Of a stretch of DNA of 64,000 nucleotides, positions 63,688-64,000 are shown in pieces. The DNA is taken from the NCBI RefSeq assembly GCF_041890415.1, contig NZ_CP169056.1, forward strand, positions 2,294,001-2,358,000, read 5' to 3'. Each line of letters starts with the position of its first letter. The stretch's first letter is position 1. The stretch is from Pseudoxanthomonas koreensis_A (GTDB lineage: Bacteria > Pseudomonadota > Gammaproteobacteria > Xanthomonadales > Xanthomonadaceae). Below the pieces are notes generated by a model. That model was given only the letters and a program-made list of their open reading frames with translations. It was not told the origin of the DNA and made no database searches. Position numbers and translations under genes: made by a program.

Positions 63688-63919
63688 GAGCCGGTCTTGC
63701 CGGCGATGGGGCTTGCCCGGTAACGCCAGGTCACCTGTAGGAGCCGGTCTTGCCGGCGATGGGCCTTGGCCGGTAACGCCTGGTCGCCGGCAAGACCGGC
63801 TCCTACAAGTAACGCTTGGTCGCCGGCGAGACCGGCTCCTACAAGTAACGCGCGATCGCTGGCGAGACCGGTTCCTACGAGGGTCGGGTCGCGCGGTCGC
63901 CGGCGAGACCGGCTCCTAC
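63684..63919. repeat. REP array after the deacetylase gene
   Basis: Six REPs: two on the plus strand (63684, 63736) and four on the minus strand ending near 63807, 63843, 63878 and 63919, most separated by about 36 bases with CAAGTAACGC between. The third minus-strand copy has a T-to-C-changed stem (GATCGCTGGC). The final 80 bases of the window hold nothing I recognise. Confidence 0.88.
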
Positions 63920-64000
63920 AGCTGGGGTGGCCGGGGCCGCGGGCGTGCTGCGGATGAATCCCGGGTGCGTCGCGGAGCGGGTTTCATTGCCCGCATGCAC

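Overview
The window is about 64 kb of a high-GC (mostly 65-72% by eye) gammaproteobacterial chromosome. It fits the Xanthomonadaceae/Lysobacteraceae (Stenotrophomonas, Pseudoxanthomonas, Luteimonas, Lysobacter group). The signs are a metX-metB-hom methionine operon behind a SAM riboswitch, a clustered ybgC-tolQRA-tolB-pal-cpoB locus running into queE/queC and tRNA-Lys, a pilB/pilA/pilA/pilC/pilD type IV pilus locus, a PilD without the cysteine tetrad, and abundant REP sequences starting with GTAGGAGC. The genus is not proven by the sequence alone.

Layout. 1-16 kb is housekeeping: NlpC/P60 hydrolase, metX-metB-hom, M23 peptidase, release factor 3 (prfC), TrhA, AsmA, CBS protein, GT2 glycosyltransferase, mtgA, hslO and a secreted protein. 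16-22 kb is a MacAB-type efflux set with its own two-component system. 22-29 kb holds tesA divergent from ybbAP, a rhodanese divergent from an FtrA-like regulator, two small membrane proteins and mazG. 29-36.5 kb has recQ convergent with a giant Lhr helicase. 36.6-44 kb has tRNA-Lys, queC, queE and the Tol-Pal operon. 44-45.6 kb is a RAYT transposase inside REP-pair arrays. 45.6-61.6 kb is the pilus region: pilB, a sensor kinase plus REC-EAL regulator, ddh, a toxin-antitoxin pair, a pilin gene broken by an IS5-type element, a lower-GC cassette (sulfatase-like transferase and PmtA-like methyltransferase), two intact pilins, pilC and pilD. 61.6-64 kb has higBA, a deacetylase-family gene and more REPs.

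Most notable observations. (1) A lower-GC island among the pilin genes encodes a membrane sulfatase-fold transferase and a phosphatidylethanolamine-N-methyltransferase-like protein; I infer a possible pilin phospho-modification cassette. (2) A third pilin is cleanly split by an IS with a CTAG target duplication; removing the IS restores its reading frame across the junction. (3) The GTAG foot of REP sequences supplies the TAG stop codon of lhr, RAYT, pilD, the deacetylase gene and tesA, and apparently tolA. (4) Both toxin-antitoxin modules and the RAYT gene are bracketed by directly repeated REP-pair units (102 bp with 2 mismatches, 141-bp-offset copies, and about 122-bp units). (5) A roughly 90-nt intergenic element with a 12-bp closing stem and two internal hairpins occurs twice with compensatory changes, plus a third copy lacking the core. 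(6) ybbA has no ATG/GTG/TTG where its homology begins and seems to start on a non-canonical codon. All functions are from reading translations and motifs; no database search was run.
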